In this document: piece by piece, positions 8,594-20,288 of the stretch
How the letters are laid out: each line of letters starts with the position of its first letter
Numbering within the stretch: position 1 is the first letter of the stretch
The notes under the pieces: model-generated
What the model was told of the DNA's origin: nothing
Database searches by the model: none
Seen by the model: only the letters and a program-made list of their open reading frames with translations
Made by a program: the position numbers and the translations under genes
NCBI RefSeq assembly: GCF_004135345.1
Contig: NZ_CP035495.1
Span: 3,224,001 to 3,288,000, forward strand
Source of the DNA: Xylanimonas allomyrinae
GTDB lineage: Bacteria > Actinomycetota > Actinomycetes > Actinomycetales > Cellulomonadaceae
DNA: 64,000 nt
Reading direction: 5' to 3'

Positions 8594-8615
8594 GTTCGCC
8601 CCCGCTTCACCTTCG
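8594..8615 (+). promoter_or_regulatory. Candidate PHO box (PhoP direct repeats)
   Basis: Two adjacent 11-nt units, GTTCGCCCCCG and CTTCACCTTCG, each match about 9 of 11 positions of the Streptomyces PhoP direct-repeat unit as I remember it. They lie 25-46 bp before the DUF47 start. PhoP control of a pit/PhoU-like pair is known in Streptomyces; here it is inferred from pattern only. Confidence 0.4.
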
Positions 8616-8639
8616 ACTTCCTCCGACTGGAGAGCTGAC

Positions 8640-9260
8640 GTGCGCTTGCGTCTGACCCCGCGCGACACCACCTACTTCGATCTCTTCACCACGCTCGCCG
8701 GGCATGTCGTCACCGGGGTGGGGCTGCTCGCCGAGCTGCTCGGCGCGGACAAGGCCGGGCGCAAGGAGATCGCTGCACGGTTCGTCCAGGTCGAGCACGA
8801 GGCCGACGCGGTCGCCCACGAGATCACGATGCGTCTCAACCAGACGTTCGTGACCCCGTTCGACCGCGACGACATCTACGGCCTCGCCAACGCGCTCGAC
8901 GACATCATCGACGCGATGGAGGAGGCCTGCGACCTCATCGTCCTGTACAAGGTCGAGGAGCTGCCGCGCCGCGTCCCCGAGGTCGTGCAGGTGCTGCAAC
9001 GGTGCGCCGAGCTCACGCACGACGCCATGCCGCGACTGCGGACCATGGAGGAGCTGCGCGAGTACTGGACCGAGATCCACCTGCTGGAGCACCAGGCCGA
9101 CCGGCTGCACCGCAAGCTGCTGGCCCACCTCTTCGAGGAGACGACGGACGCGATCACGCTGATCAAGCTCAAGGAGATCGTCGACGTGCTCGAGGACGCG
9201 TGCGACGGCTTCGAGCGCGTCGCGACGCTCGTCGAGACGATCGCGCTCAAGGAGTCCTGA
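8640..9260 (+). CDS. DUF47 / PhoU-like protein, partner of the phosphate permease
   Basis: 206 residues, all helical, matching the DUF47 (PhoU-related) family that accompanies Pit transporters. Typical acidic/His motifs of the two-bundle fold are present: EHEADAVAHEI around 60-70 and a second EIHLLEHQADRLHR around 145. These residues bind metal clusters in PhoU relatives. It probably modulates Pit activity. GTG at 8640 is preferred: CTGGAGAG precedes it and the protein then begins RLRLTPRDTTYFDLF, the usual N-terminus. The pit gene starts 3 bp after its stop, so the two are co-translated. Confidence 0.9.
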   Translation: MRLRLTPRDTTYFDLFTTLAGHVVTGVGLLAELLGADKAGRKEIAARFVQVEHEADAVAHEITMRLNQTFVTPFDRDDIYGLANALDDIIDAMEEACDLIVLYKVEELPRRVPEVVQVLQRCAELTHDAMPRLRTMEELREYWTEIHLLEHQADRLHRKLLAHLFEETTDAITLIKLKEIVDVLEDACDGFERVATLVETIALKES

Positions 9261-9263
9261 CGC

Positions 9264-10261
9264 GTGGAGGCAGCACTCGTCGTCCTCGTGGTGGCGCTCG
9301 CACTCGGCTTCGACTACACCAACGGCTTCCACGATGCCGCGAACGCCATCGCGACCTCGGTCTCGACGCGTGCGCTGACGCCGCGTCTCGCCCTGATGAT
9401 GGCCGCGGTCATGAACTTCGCGGGGGCGCTCCTCGGGACCGCCGTCGCGGAGACGATCGCGAAGTCGATCGTCGCGCTCGACCACGCCTCGACCACCGTG
9501 GAGCTGCGGGTGGTGCTGTGCGCGCTCGTGGGGGCGATCGTGTGGAACCTCATCACGTGGTGGTTCGGGCTGCCGTCGTCGTCGACGCACTCGCTCATCG
9601 GCGGGCTCGTGGGGGCGGGGCTCGCGGGGGTCTGCCGATCTTCTGGCGTGCGATCCTCGACAAGGTCGTGCTGCCCATGGTCGTCTCGCCCCTGGTGGGC
9701 TTCGTGCTCGCGTTCGCGGTGATGATCGGGCTGCTGTGGCTGTTCCGTAATGCGGCCCCGGCCCGCGCGCATCGCCGGTTCCGTATCGCGCAGACGGCGT
9801 CGGCGGCGGCCATGGCCCTCGGCCACGGCCTGCAGGACGCGCAGAAGACGATGGGCGTCATCTACCTCGCGCTCATCTCGGTCGGCTGGGCCGATCCCGC
9901 GGACGGCATCCCGCTGTGGGTCAAGCTCGCTGCCGCGGCCGCGATCTCGCTCGGCACCTATTCGGGCGGGTGGCGCATCATGCGGACGCTCGGGCGCCGC
10001 ATCATCGAGCTCGATCCGGCGCGTGGCTTCGTGGCCGAGTCGGTGTCCGCGACGGTGCTCTATCTCAACGCGTTCGTGCTGCATGCGCCTGTCTCGACGA
10101 CGCACACCATCACGTCGGCGATCATGGGCGTCGGCGCGACGCGCCGTCTCTCGGCCGTGCGCTGGGGGGTGGCGAAGAACATCGCGATCGCGTGGGTGCT
10201 CACCATTCCGGCCGCGGCGGCCGTCGCGGCGTTCGCCACCTTGCTGGTGACGATGTGGTGA
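9264..10261 (+). CDS. PiT-family inorganic phosphate transporter (apparent frameshift)
   Basis: About 332 residues once rejoined. It is a low-affinity, cation- or proton-coupled phosphate permease of the cytoplasmic membrane. Both halves carry the inverted PiT signature: GFDYTNGFHDAANAIAT near the N-terminus and GHGLQDAQKTMGVIYLAL in the second half, plus GLPSSSTHSLIGGLVGAG and APVSTTHTITSAIMGVGA. The frame breaks at the GGGGG run 9626-9630; one more G gives a continuous ...LAGGGLPIFWRA.... Start is GTG 9264, coupled to the DUF47 gene. It converges on the Nudix gene with a 12-bp gap. Confidence 0.9.
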
Positions 10262-10273
10262 CCGCGTCGCCGC

Positions 10274-11248
10274 TCAGCTCAGCGGAGGCGTGACCCGTTC
10301 GACGGCGACGACGCGCGGGCCCTTGGGCGTGTGCGTCACGTGGGCGACCAGGAGCTCGCCTGGCTCGAGGAACGGGTCCTGCGGCGGGAGCTGGTCGGCC
10401 ACGCTGCGGCGCGAGTGCTGGCCCAGCACGTCGAGCACGGTCGGCAGGACGGGCCGGTGCGTGCACAGCACCGAGGATCGCGGGGTCTCCAGGAGCTGGC
10501 GGACGGTGCGCGCGACGCGGGCCGGTGACTGCTCGTGCTGCGTCTCGGTCAGGTGCTCGCTGTACCAGGGCCGCAGCTCGGCGGCCTTGACGTACGGTGC
10601 CACGGTCGCGGCGCATCGTTCCCAGCGGGAGCTGACGACGCGGCTGACCCCGTAGGAGGCGAGCACCGGGACGAGGGCCGCGGCGTGCGCGTACCCGATG
10701 GGCGTCAGCGGCCGGCCCAGCTCCTCGCCGTGCCAGGCCGCGCGGGGCAGGGCGCGGCCGTGCCGCGCGATGACGACGGCGTGCGTCGCGAGCCGGCCCT
10801 GCTCGAACTCTTCGACGAGTGCGGCGAGCGGCTTGCGGTCGGCGCGGCGCGTCAGGCGGGCGACCGCGTCGGTGGCGTCGAGCCAGCAGACCTTGTCGAT
10901 CTCCTCGGGTGACGCCGGCGGCACGGTCTGCCGGGCGGCGAGGGCGTGCCGGTGGCGTTCCGGCCGGGCGCGGTGCGCAGCCCAGTACGAGACGGTCTTC
11001 CACCGGCCGTCGGGCATCCGGTAGCGCAGGCCGGGCAGCGGCATGCCGAGCACGACGGGCTTCGACGTCTCCTCGGCCACCTCGCGGACGGCGGCCACCT
11101 GGTGGGACTCGCCGGGCTCGAGCTTGCCCTTGGGCCACGACCAGTCGTCGTAGCGCGGGCGGTGGACGAGCTGCACCTGGAGCTTCTCGTCACGTACACG
11201 CCAGACGAGGCCCCCCGCCGTCTGGACCGCTGGGACGCGTGCCGTCAC
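10274..11248 (-). CDS. MutT1-like Nudix hydrolase fused to a histidine phosphatase
   Basis: 324 residues, two domains. The N-terminal Nudix domain (~1-140) has GKLEPGE and REVAEET of the Nudix box, although the conserved Gly after the EE pair is Ser. The C-terminal domain (~165-310) is a histidine phosphatase with RHG at about residue 170 and a later [10 protein letters not shown] containing the second catalytic His. This architecture matches mycobacterial MutT1, which degrades 8-oxo-(d)GTP and diadenosine polyphosphates. The GTG start at 11248 overlaps the ppk stop (GTGA), so it is the third gene of the mshD-ppk operon; ppk-mutT1 adjacency is common in actinobacteria. Confidence 0.9.
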   Translation of the reverse strand: MTARVPAVQTAGGLVWRVRDEKLQVQLVHRPRYDDWSWPKGKLEPGESHQVAAVREVAEETSKPVVLGMPLPGLRYRMPDGRWKTVSYWAAHRARPERHRHALAARQTVPPASPEEIDKVCWLDATDAVARLTRRADRKPLAALVEEFEQGRLATHAVVIARHGRALPRAAWHGEELGRPLTPIGYAHAAALVPVLASYGVSRVVSSRWERCAATVAPYVKAAELRPWYSEHLTETQHEQSPARVARTVRQLLETPRSSVLCTHRPVLPTVLDVLGQHSRRSVADQLPPQDPFLEPGELLVAHVTHTPKGPRVVAVERVTPPLS

Positions 11249-13536
11249 CGGCTCTGGTCCCTGCGCCGGCGATGACGGCGCACGAGCACGGCCTGCAGGT
11301 CGGCGAGCTGCTTGCCCTCGGCGTCCTTGTGGTGCCGGGTCCAGGCGCCGTCGGGGCCGAGGTGCCACGAGGACGTCTGGTCGGAGGCCGAGACCTCGAG
11401 CAGGTCGAGCAGCTCGGCGACGTGACCTTCGTCGGTGATGCGCACGAGCGCCTCGACTCGACGGTCGAGGTTGCGGTGCATGAGGTCGGCCGAGCCGATG
11501 AAGACCTCCGGCCCGGTCTCGGGACCCTCGCCGATCGCCGGCCCTGCCGCGTTGGCGAACGCGAAGATGCGCGAGTGCTCCAGGAACCGGCCCAGGATCG
11601 AGTGGACGCGGATGTTCTCGCTCAGGCCCGGCACGCCGGGGCGCAGCGCGCAGATGCCACGCACCACGAGGTCGACCTGGACACCGGCCTGCGACGCGCG
11701 ATACAGCGCGTCGATCGTCGCCTCGTCGACCGCGGAGTTGACCTTGATCTTGACCCACGCCTCGTGGCCGGCGCGCGCTGCCGCGGCCTCACGTTCGATG
11801 CGTTCGATGAGTCCCGAGCGGACGGTGCGCGGCGCGACGAGCAGGCGGTGGAACCGCGACTGCGGCGCGTACCCCGAGAGCTGGTTGAACAGCCGGGTCA
11901 GGTCCTGGCCGACGTCCGGGTCGCACGTCAGCAGGCCGTGGTCGGTGTACAGGCGGGCGGTCTTGGGGTGGTAGTTGCCCGTGCCGACGTGGCAGTAGCG
12001 TCGCAGCCCGTCCGCTTCCTGCCGCACCACCAGCGAGAGCTTGGCGTGGGTCTTGAGGCCCACGATGCCGTAGACGACGTGGACGCCCGCCTCTTCGAGC
12101 TTGCGGGCCCACGAGATGTTGGCCTGCTCGTCGAACCGCGCCTTGATCTCGACCAGCGCGAGCACCTGCTTGCCGGCGTCGGCGGCGTCGATGAGCGCGT
12201 CGACGATGGGCGAGTCGCCGCTCGTGCGGTAGAGCGTCTGCTTGATCGCGAGAACCCTCGGGTCGGCTGCCGCCTGCTCGAGGAACGTCTGCACCGACGT
12301 CGAGAACGAGTCGTAGGGGTGGTGCAGCAGCACGTCCCGGCGCTTGATCGCCTCGAAGACGTTGGTCGGCGTGGCCGACTCGACCTCGGCGAGCTGGCGG
12401 TGCGTCGTCGGGACGAACGACGGGTAGTGCAGGGCCTGCCGCTCCACGTCGGCGATGACGTTGAGGCCCGTCAGGTCGAGCGGTGCCGGCAGCAGGTAGA
12501 CCTCCTCGGGCGAGACGCCGAGCTCGCGCACCAGCAGGTCCCGGATGCGGGGGCTGATGCCCTCGGCCAGCTCGAGGCGCACCGGCGGGCCGAACCGGCG
12601 CCGCAGCAGCTCCTTCTCCATGGCCTTGAGAAGGTTCTCGGCGTCGTCCTCCTCGACCTCGAGGTCCTCGTTGCGCGTCACGCGGAACGTGTGCGACTCG
12701 ACGACCTCCATGCCGGGGAACAGGTGGTCGAGGTGGCGGGCGATGACCTCCTCGAGCGGCACGAACGACGTCGGCCGCTGTGCTGCGCCTCCCGACGACG
12801 GGTCGCTCGGGCGTCCCCGCTCGTCCACCGCGATGAACCGCGGCAGCAGCGGCGGCACCTTGACGCGCGCGAAGTGCTCCTTGCCCGTCAGCGGGTTGAG
12901 CACCACCACGGCCAGGTTGAGCGACAGCCCCGAGATGTACGGGAACGGGTGCGCGGGGTCGACCGCCAGCGGCGTGAGCACCGGGAAGATCTGCTTGCGG
13001 AAGAACTTGTGCAGGCGGTCCTGCTCGCGCGTCTCCAGGTCGTCCCAGTGGACGATCGTGATGCCCTCGGCCATGAGGGCGGGCTGCACGTCCTGTGCGA
13101 ACACCTTGGCGTGCCGGGACATGAGCCGGTGCGCGTGCCGGCTGATCCCGGCGAGGACCTCGTGCGGCGACGACCCCGACGCCGCCGTCACCGCGATGCC
13201 GATCGCGATGCGCCGCTTGAGGCCCGCGACCCGCACCATGAAGAACTCGTCGAGGTTCGAGGCGAAGATCGCCAGGAACCGCAGCCGCTCCAGCAGCGGC
13301 AGGTCCGCGTCCTCCGCGAGCTCCAGCACACGCTCGTTGAACGCCAGCCAGCTCAGCTCGCGGTCGGCGAACCTGTCCTCGGGCAGGGGCGGGAGCGCGT
13401 CCTGGGCGGCGTCGCCGCCGTCGTCGGCGCTCGAGTCCTCCGCGATGTGTTCGGCGATGTGCGCCGCGAGCTCGGGGTCGATGGTACGGGCGAAGCGCCC
13501 GCGGTCGTCACGGACCCGGATCTCTGGCGTGCTCAT
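11245..13536 (-). CDS. ppk: Polyphosphate kinase 1
   Basis: 763 residues. It makes polyphosphate from ATP in a reversible reaction. The PPK1 N-terminal domain begins near 58 ([19 protein letters not shown]). The phospholipase-D-like catalytic domains carry [15 protein letters not shown] and the autophosphorylated histidine in [17 protein letters not shown]. The extra N-terminal ~50 acidic residues ([13 protein letters not shown]) are variable in the family. ATG 13536 is chosen because upstream sequence in the same frame has no homology. The start is 2 bp after the mshD stop and the end overlaps the Nudix gene by 4 bp. Together with the Pit operon next door this is a small phosphate uptake and storage block. 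Confidence 0.96.
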   Translation of the reverse strand: MSTPEIRVRDDRGRFARTIDPELAAHIAEHIAEDSSADDGGDAAQDALPPLPEDRFADRELSWLAFNERVLELAEDADLPLLERLRFLAIFASNLDEFFMVRVAGLKRRIAIGIAVTAASGSSPHEVLAGISRHAHRLMSRHAKVFAQDVQPALMAEGITIVHWDDLETREQDRLHKFFRKQIFPVLTPLAVDPAHPFPYISGLSLNLAVVVLNPLTGKEHFARVKVPPLLPRFIAVDERGRPSDPSSGGAAQRPTSFVPLEEVIARHLDHLFPGMEVVESHTFRVTRNEDLEVEEDDAENLLKAMEKELLRRRFGPPVRLELAEGISPRIRDLLVRELGVSPEEVYLLPAPLDLTGLNVIADVERQALHYPSFVPTTHRQLAEVESATPTNVFEAIKRRDVLLHHPYDSFSTSVQTFLEQAAADPRVLAIKQTLYRTSGDSPIVDALIDAADAGKQVLALVEIKARFDEQANISWARKLEEAGVHVVYGIVGLKTHAKLSLVVRQEADGLRRYCHVGTGNYHPKTARLYTDHGLLTCDPDVGQDLTRLFNQLSGYAPQSRFHRLLVAPRTVRSGLIERIEREAAAARAGHEAWVKIKVNSAVDEATIDALYRASQAGVQVDLVVRGICALRPGVPGLSENIRVHSILGRFLEHSRIFAFANAAGPAIGEGPETGPEVFIGSADLMHRNLDRRVEALVRITDEGHVAELLDLLEVSASDQTSSWHLGPDGAWTRHHKDAEGKQLADLQAVLVRRHRRRRDQSR

Positions 13537-13538
13537 GC

Positions 13539-14479
13539 CTAGATCATGGCATCGTTCGGGCGCCCATACTGGACATCGGCCGTCTCTCGCATGAAGCCTG
13601 CCGCGCGGTAGACGGCGATTGCAGCCGAGTTGTCGCCGTCCACGTACAGCACCGCACGTTCTGCGTGCCGCGCCAGGTAGGCCAGCCCGACGCCCGTCAG
13701 CGCCGCACCCAGCCCGCGGCCACGGTGCGCCGGGTCGACGCCCACGGCATAGATCTCTCCGTCGGAACCCTGCGGCCCCTCGGTCACCTTGGTCCAGATC
13801 GACCCCGCGAGCGCGCCGTCGGGCCCGGTCAGGAGAAGGAAGCCTTCCGGGTCGAACCACGGCGCGGCCATACGGTCGCGCAGGTCCGCGACCGTGAGGC
13901 GTCCCTGCTCGGGATGTGCGGCGAACGCGCGCGCGTTGAGGGCCACCCACGCGTCGTCGTCCCGGCCGGGAACGAAGGCACGCACCGCGTACCCGGTGGG
14001 GAGCGGCGCCGGTGCGGGGGCCGGCAGCGGCCTGGTCAGGAACAGCAGCTCACGCACGACGACGTAGCCGGCGCTCGCGGCGAAGGCCCGCGCCGGAGCG
14101 AGGTCCCCGTGCGCCCAGACGCGCAAGGCCTTGCCGCGCTGCCCTGGGGTGCCACTGAACTGGGGCAGCCGGGCGTCACGCTCGGCCGTGCGCAGCAGGA
14201 GCCGGCCGAGGCCGCCCCGGCGGTGCTCGGGGTGGACGACGATCTCGGCGCTCGCCGTGCCCCCGCTGCGGTCGATCTGTGCGTACCCGGTCACGGCACC
14301 GGTCCTGGAGCGTGCGACGGCGTGCGTGAGCCACGGCTCGTCGGCCGCCAGGCGCAGCAGCGGTTGCTCGGACAGGGGGGAACGCCGTCGGCCTGGCACG
14401 TGGTCTCGGCCAGTGTGCGGACGGCGTCGGCGTCGATGGGCGAGAGCGGACCGATCTGGAGCGGCACGGCGAAGCGCAT
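13539..14479 (-). CDS. mshD: Mycothiol synthase-like double GNAT acetyltransferase (apparent frameshift)
   Basis: About 313 residues, matching the length and tandem-GNAT layout of MshD, which acetylates Cys-GlcN-Ins in the last step of mycothiol synthesis. The N-terminal GNAT has [18 protein letters not shown] and the C-terminal GNAT has [17 protein letters not shown] (acetyl-CoA loop) with [18 protein letters not shown]. The frame changes at the GGGGGG run 14375-14380; one more base gives [15 protein letters not shown]. The ATG at 14479 precedes [15 protein letters not shown]. It is the first gene of the mshD-ppk-mutT1 operon. It could be another double-GNAT enzyme, but the final segment strongly resembles MshD. 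Confidence 0.85.
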
Positions 14480-14610
14480 GTGCCCATCGTCCCCTACCCG
14501 GGCCGCGCGAGGTCCTGGGATGAACCGAGGGGTGATTTCCCGGGCCGTGCGCCGTGGCGTTCGGTACGCCCGCCGACGATCGGTCACGTAGTCGAGGCGC
14601 TGGAGGAACC

Positions 14611-17600
14611 ATGAGGCGGGTTGTCGGGAACACTCGCGGTGCGGCCGCGGTCGCAGCGGCGATGGGCCGAGTCGGCGACCATCGGGTCCCGCCCGGCGTG
14701 CGGCATCATCGCGCCGCAGGTCGCCCACCGGCGCGGCGGCGGATCGCGGTGGTGGGCATCCTTGTGCTGCTCGTCGGCGTGCTGGCCGCCGTACTCATCG
14801 CCCTGACGCAGACGACCCCTCCTGCGTTCGCCGAGAGCAACCCGGCGAACAGCACCGTGCGTGGCGCGCAGACCTGGTACGCGTACGTCGGCGCCGGCGA
14901 GAGCCTGTCGGTGCGGTTCGACCGGGCCGGACGGGACTACAACGGCTGGGGTGACACCAGCAGGATCGAAGTCGCAGGCCCTGAGAACGGCGGCGCGGTG
15001 GTGTTTACGTGCGACGTCGACCTGAGTACCAGCTCGCCCTGCACCTTTACCCCCCGGAGAGGAGTACGCCGGGGGTCTACAGCATCGAGCTCAAGCCACG
15101 CGAGAACTCCTCCAACACGCTCGGCAATGTCACCCTCAACTGGGACATCACGGTGAAGAGGGGCGGGGTGGCGCGCCCCGGTCGTGTCTGGACGGAGCAC
15201 TACGTGCTCCGTGACGTGTACAGCAGCAGCGCAGACACCAGTGTGAACCTCGTGCTCTACTACCAGTCGGTCTACGGGTTCACCTACAAGACCCAACGAA
15301 GCGGCCTGAACGGCGCCGACTCGCGGTTCGTCGCGAACGCCTACGGGGCCGTCAACAGAGACAGCTGTACCTCGTCCCACCTGTCGATCCCGAACAGGGA
15401 GCTCCGGGACGCCAAGAATGTCTCCGGGGAGTACGGCGAGCTCGGAATCCCTGCGGACAACACGAAGTGTCGGTTCACGCCGTACAAGATCTTCTTCGAA
15501 CCGCCAAGCGAAGACCTTCCCCCCAGCGTGACCGTTCCCGACAAGGCGACGGGATCCATGAAGACCACGTGGCTGCGCGTGAGCCCTCCGGAACCACAAG
15601 AGATCAACGTGACGAACCTGACGTTCGCCCCCACGGGCGAAGGGTCGCGTGCCGGAGTCATCACCTTCGGCGTGAGCAAGCACGACGGTCAGGCGGTGGT
15701 ACAGGTCGACGTCAACAACGACGGCCAGTTCGACGGTCCCCTCGACCGGGTGTTCGACGTCCAGGTGCTCGCGGGCGAGCAGGTCAGGCTTCCGTTCGAC
15801 GGCAAGGACGCACGGCGCAACGACATCTCACCGACCACGCCGCTGGCGGTGCGCGTCGTCGTACCGTCCACAGGAGAGGTTCACTTCACCGACTTCGACG
15901 TCGAGATCCTCACCAATGGTCTGGAGGTCACGCGACTCAACGGCCCGCAGGCAGGCCGGACGAACGTCTCGTGGAACGACACGCTGATCGACAGCCAGAC
16001 GAGGAGCGGACTCGGCAAGTGCTCGCGGGTGAGTGCCACCTCAGGAACCAACGTCGACAGCACACCGGGTGTCCACTACTGGGGCATGGGCGACTGCATC
16101 GTCGAGGAATCCGACAGGCCGAACGTCTGGAACCCCAGGGGGCTAGCCAGTCGGAACACCTTCGGGACGTGGGGCAACCTCGCCGCGATCGACAACTGGG
16201 CGAACGTGCCGGTCAACCGGCAGGCCACGCTCGAGGTTCCCGCGTTCTCGATCGCCAAGGAGGCCACACCGGCTGCGGGCACCGCCGTCAAGCCCGGTTC
16301 GAAGATCACCTACCAGATCACCGCGAGCCCGGTGAGGTACAAGTTCCCGGCCACGGGCAATGACGGCGACGCGTGGATCCCCGCGACCACCTGGAGCGGG
16401 CGCTACGCCGACTCCGCCGCGTCGGTCGCAACCTCGGCGACCATCGACTGGTCCACGCTGGCGAACAACCCCGGCACCGGCAATCGTGCCTCCGTCGCAT
16501 CCACGAAGGACGGCTACTCCTGGGTCGGAACCGCGGTGCCGATCGGATCGGGCGTGGTGACCACGTACGACGCGACGGTCAAGCCGGCGAGCGAGCTGAG
16601 CGACCGCGCGCAGCTGCGCAACCTCGCGTTCGTCGTCACCGGGGACACTCCCGTACCGCCGCCGACCTGCGTGCCGGGACTGTGCGGCGAGACGGTCCAC
16701 CCCGCCGAGGTGATCGACGTCGTCAAGACGTCCAACCCGGAGGACGGGACAAAGGTCGATCCCGGCGGCGTCATCCAGTTCACGCTCACGTTCACCAACC
16801 GCAGCGCCGTCGCGGTCACTCCCACGTACTCCGACAACCTGGCCGGCGTCGTCGACGACGCCGTGGTGGACCGCTCCTCGATCTCGGCCAACAACGGGCT
16901 CCAGGCCCGATGGACCGACCAGGGGCCGGCGATCGAGGTGGGCGGCACGCTGGCCGCGGCAGGCGCCTCGGGGCCGACCGTGGGCACCGTCACCTACCGG
17001 GTGACGGTCAAGGACTCCGGGTTCGCGGACGGCGTCGTGCGCAACGTCGTCGTCGTGACGGGTCAGGATCCTGGCAGCACGTGCGCGCCGGGCGACCCGC
17101 TGTGCACCGAGCACCCGGTGACGGGGAGCTTCTTCGTGACCAAGACGTCCGACCCGGCGACCGGCGCGTACGTCTCCCCGGGGGACACCATCACCTACAC
17201 CGTCACCGCAACGGGGCGCGGGACGGGGATGGCGGGCATCGTCCTGGACGACAACCTCAAGGGAGTCCTCGGGAACGCCACGTTCGTCGCGGGATCGGCC
17301 ACGCTGACCGTGGCCGGTGGCCAGCCGACTCAGGTCGCCGACCCCGTCGGCGCGCGCCTCGTCTCGGGCTCGTTCGACCTGGCCGAGGACGAGACCGGCG
17401 TCCTGCGCTACTCCGTGAAGGTGAACGACGGCGCCTGGTCGAAGAAGCTCGACAACGTCGCGGGCGGGCGCGGCGAGGGCGACACCCCGCCCACCACGTG
17501 CGACCCGTGCACGACGACGCACACGGTCACGGCACGCATCGAAGTCCTCAAGATGAGCTCGTCCCTCGGCGGGTCGGCGCCGATCTCGGGCTCCGAGTGG

Positions 17601-18041
17601 GCGGTCTACGTCGACAAGGACGGCCTGATGGGCGAGCAGGTGACGAAGCCGGCGGTGCAGGCCGTGCCGGGCACGATCGGCAGGTTCGAGCTCGCGGGCA
17701 TCGTCCCGGGCACCTACTGGCTGACCGAGACCCGTGCGCCGGACGGCTTCACCCTCCTCGCGGAGCCGGTGCGCTTCGACGTCAGCGACAGTGGTGCGGT
17801 GTCGCTCCGCGACGCGGACCGCCAGGGTCAGGCCGTCACCACGGTGGTCGACCAGGGCACGGCGGTCATCACCGTGCGGAACGTGACGACTCCCGTGATC
17901 CTGCCCCTGTCGGGGGACACGGCGAAGGGGTCCCGGCCGTACACGGTGGCGGGAGGGTGCCTGCTGGTGATGTCGCTGTCGACGCTGCTGGCCGAGACCA
18001 CCAGGCGCCGCCGCGCCCGGCGGCACGGCAGCCGCGCGTGA
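14611..18041 (+). CDS. Large sortase-anchored adhesin-like protein (apparent frameshift)
   Basis: About 1143 residues when rejoined. The N-terminus is basic, with a hydrophobic helix ([20 protein letters not shown], ~45-64) ending PPAFAES, a likely signal peptide. The middle has two DUF11-type conserved repeats, starting [20 protein letters not shown] and [19 protein letters not shown], about 140 residues apart. A SpaA-type prealbumin-like domain follows (RIEVLKMSS ... [14 protein letters not shown]). The sorting signal is LPLSG at about 1098, then a hydrophobic stretch and a basic tail. The frame breaks at the CCCCCC run 15050-15055; one more C gives [24 protein letters not shown] lies 5 nt before ATG 14611. 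It is probably an adhesin or stalk protein; the ligand is unknown. Confidence 0.85.
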
Positions 18042-18060
18042 GCCGCGGCGGAGCGTGAGC

Positions 18061-18101
18061 CGCAGCCGAGGTCCAGGTCGACGGCCTGGACCTCGGCTGC
18101 G
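18061..18101. terminator. Bidirectional hairpin between convergent genes
   Basis: A perfect 17-bp stem (18061-18077 and 18085-18101) with a 7-nt loop sits between the surface-protein stop and the acs stop, so it can end both convergent transcripts. Confidence 0.85.
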
Positions 18102-18123
18102 CTGTGGGTGGGGGGGACGGCGC

Positions 18124-20121
<1,998 letters not shown>

Positions 20122-20180
20122 CGGAGGTACCTCCAACTTCGTCGCGGGCGGCTCCGCTCCATCGCGGGGCCGCGGACGCG

Positions 20181-20210
20181 AGTGTAGACCCACAGGTGAC
20201 AGGGGTCACA
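20181..20210 (-). promoter_or_regulatory. acs promoter with CRP/GlxR-type operator
   Basis: On the minus strand a -10 TACACT occupies 20186-20181, with GTGACC 17 bp upstream as a weak -35. Overlapping that -35 is GGTGA-CAGGGG-TCACA (20195-20210, plus-strand reading), one mismatch from the CRP consensus TGTGA-N6-TCACA. acs genes are classic CRP/GlxR targets; binding here is inferred. Confidence 0.65.
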
Positions 20211-20274
20211 GGTCTTGAGCGATCGAGGGATGAGATCACACTCCTGCGGCCTGTGTGCGGCGTGCCGCCGTTCT

Positions 20275-20280
20275 TAGGCT
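20275..20280 (+). promoter_or_regulatory. -10 TAGGCT, probable leaderless start for the OYE gene
   Basis: TAGGCT lies 8 nt before the GTG at 20289 and no ribosome site is visible, the usual look of a leaderless actinobacterial transcript. Confidence 0.5.
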
Positions 20281-20288
20281 GGGTCATC

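Noticed and set aside
8398-8639. Known riboswitch, RNase P RNA, SRP RNA or tmRNA
   Set aside because: Hairpins are present but none of the conserved cores of these RNAs was found.
9620-9640. Programmed ribosomal frameshifting in pit, cpaF or other broken genes
   Set aside because: No slippery heptamer with downstream structure recurs, and 13 unrelated genes share only short G/C runs, so sequence error is simpler.
10819-13542. 907-codon open frame opposite ppk
   Set aside because: A shadow of high-GC codon periodicity on the strand opposite a clear ppk gene; its translation is His/Arg/Asp/Val-rich with no domain.
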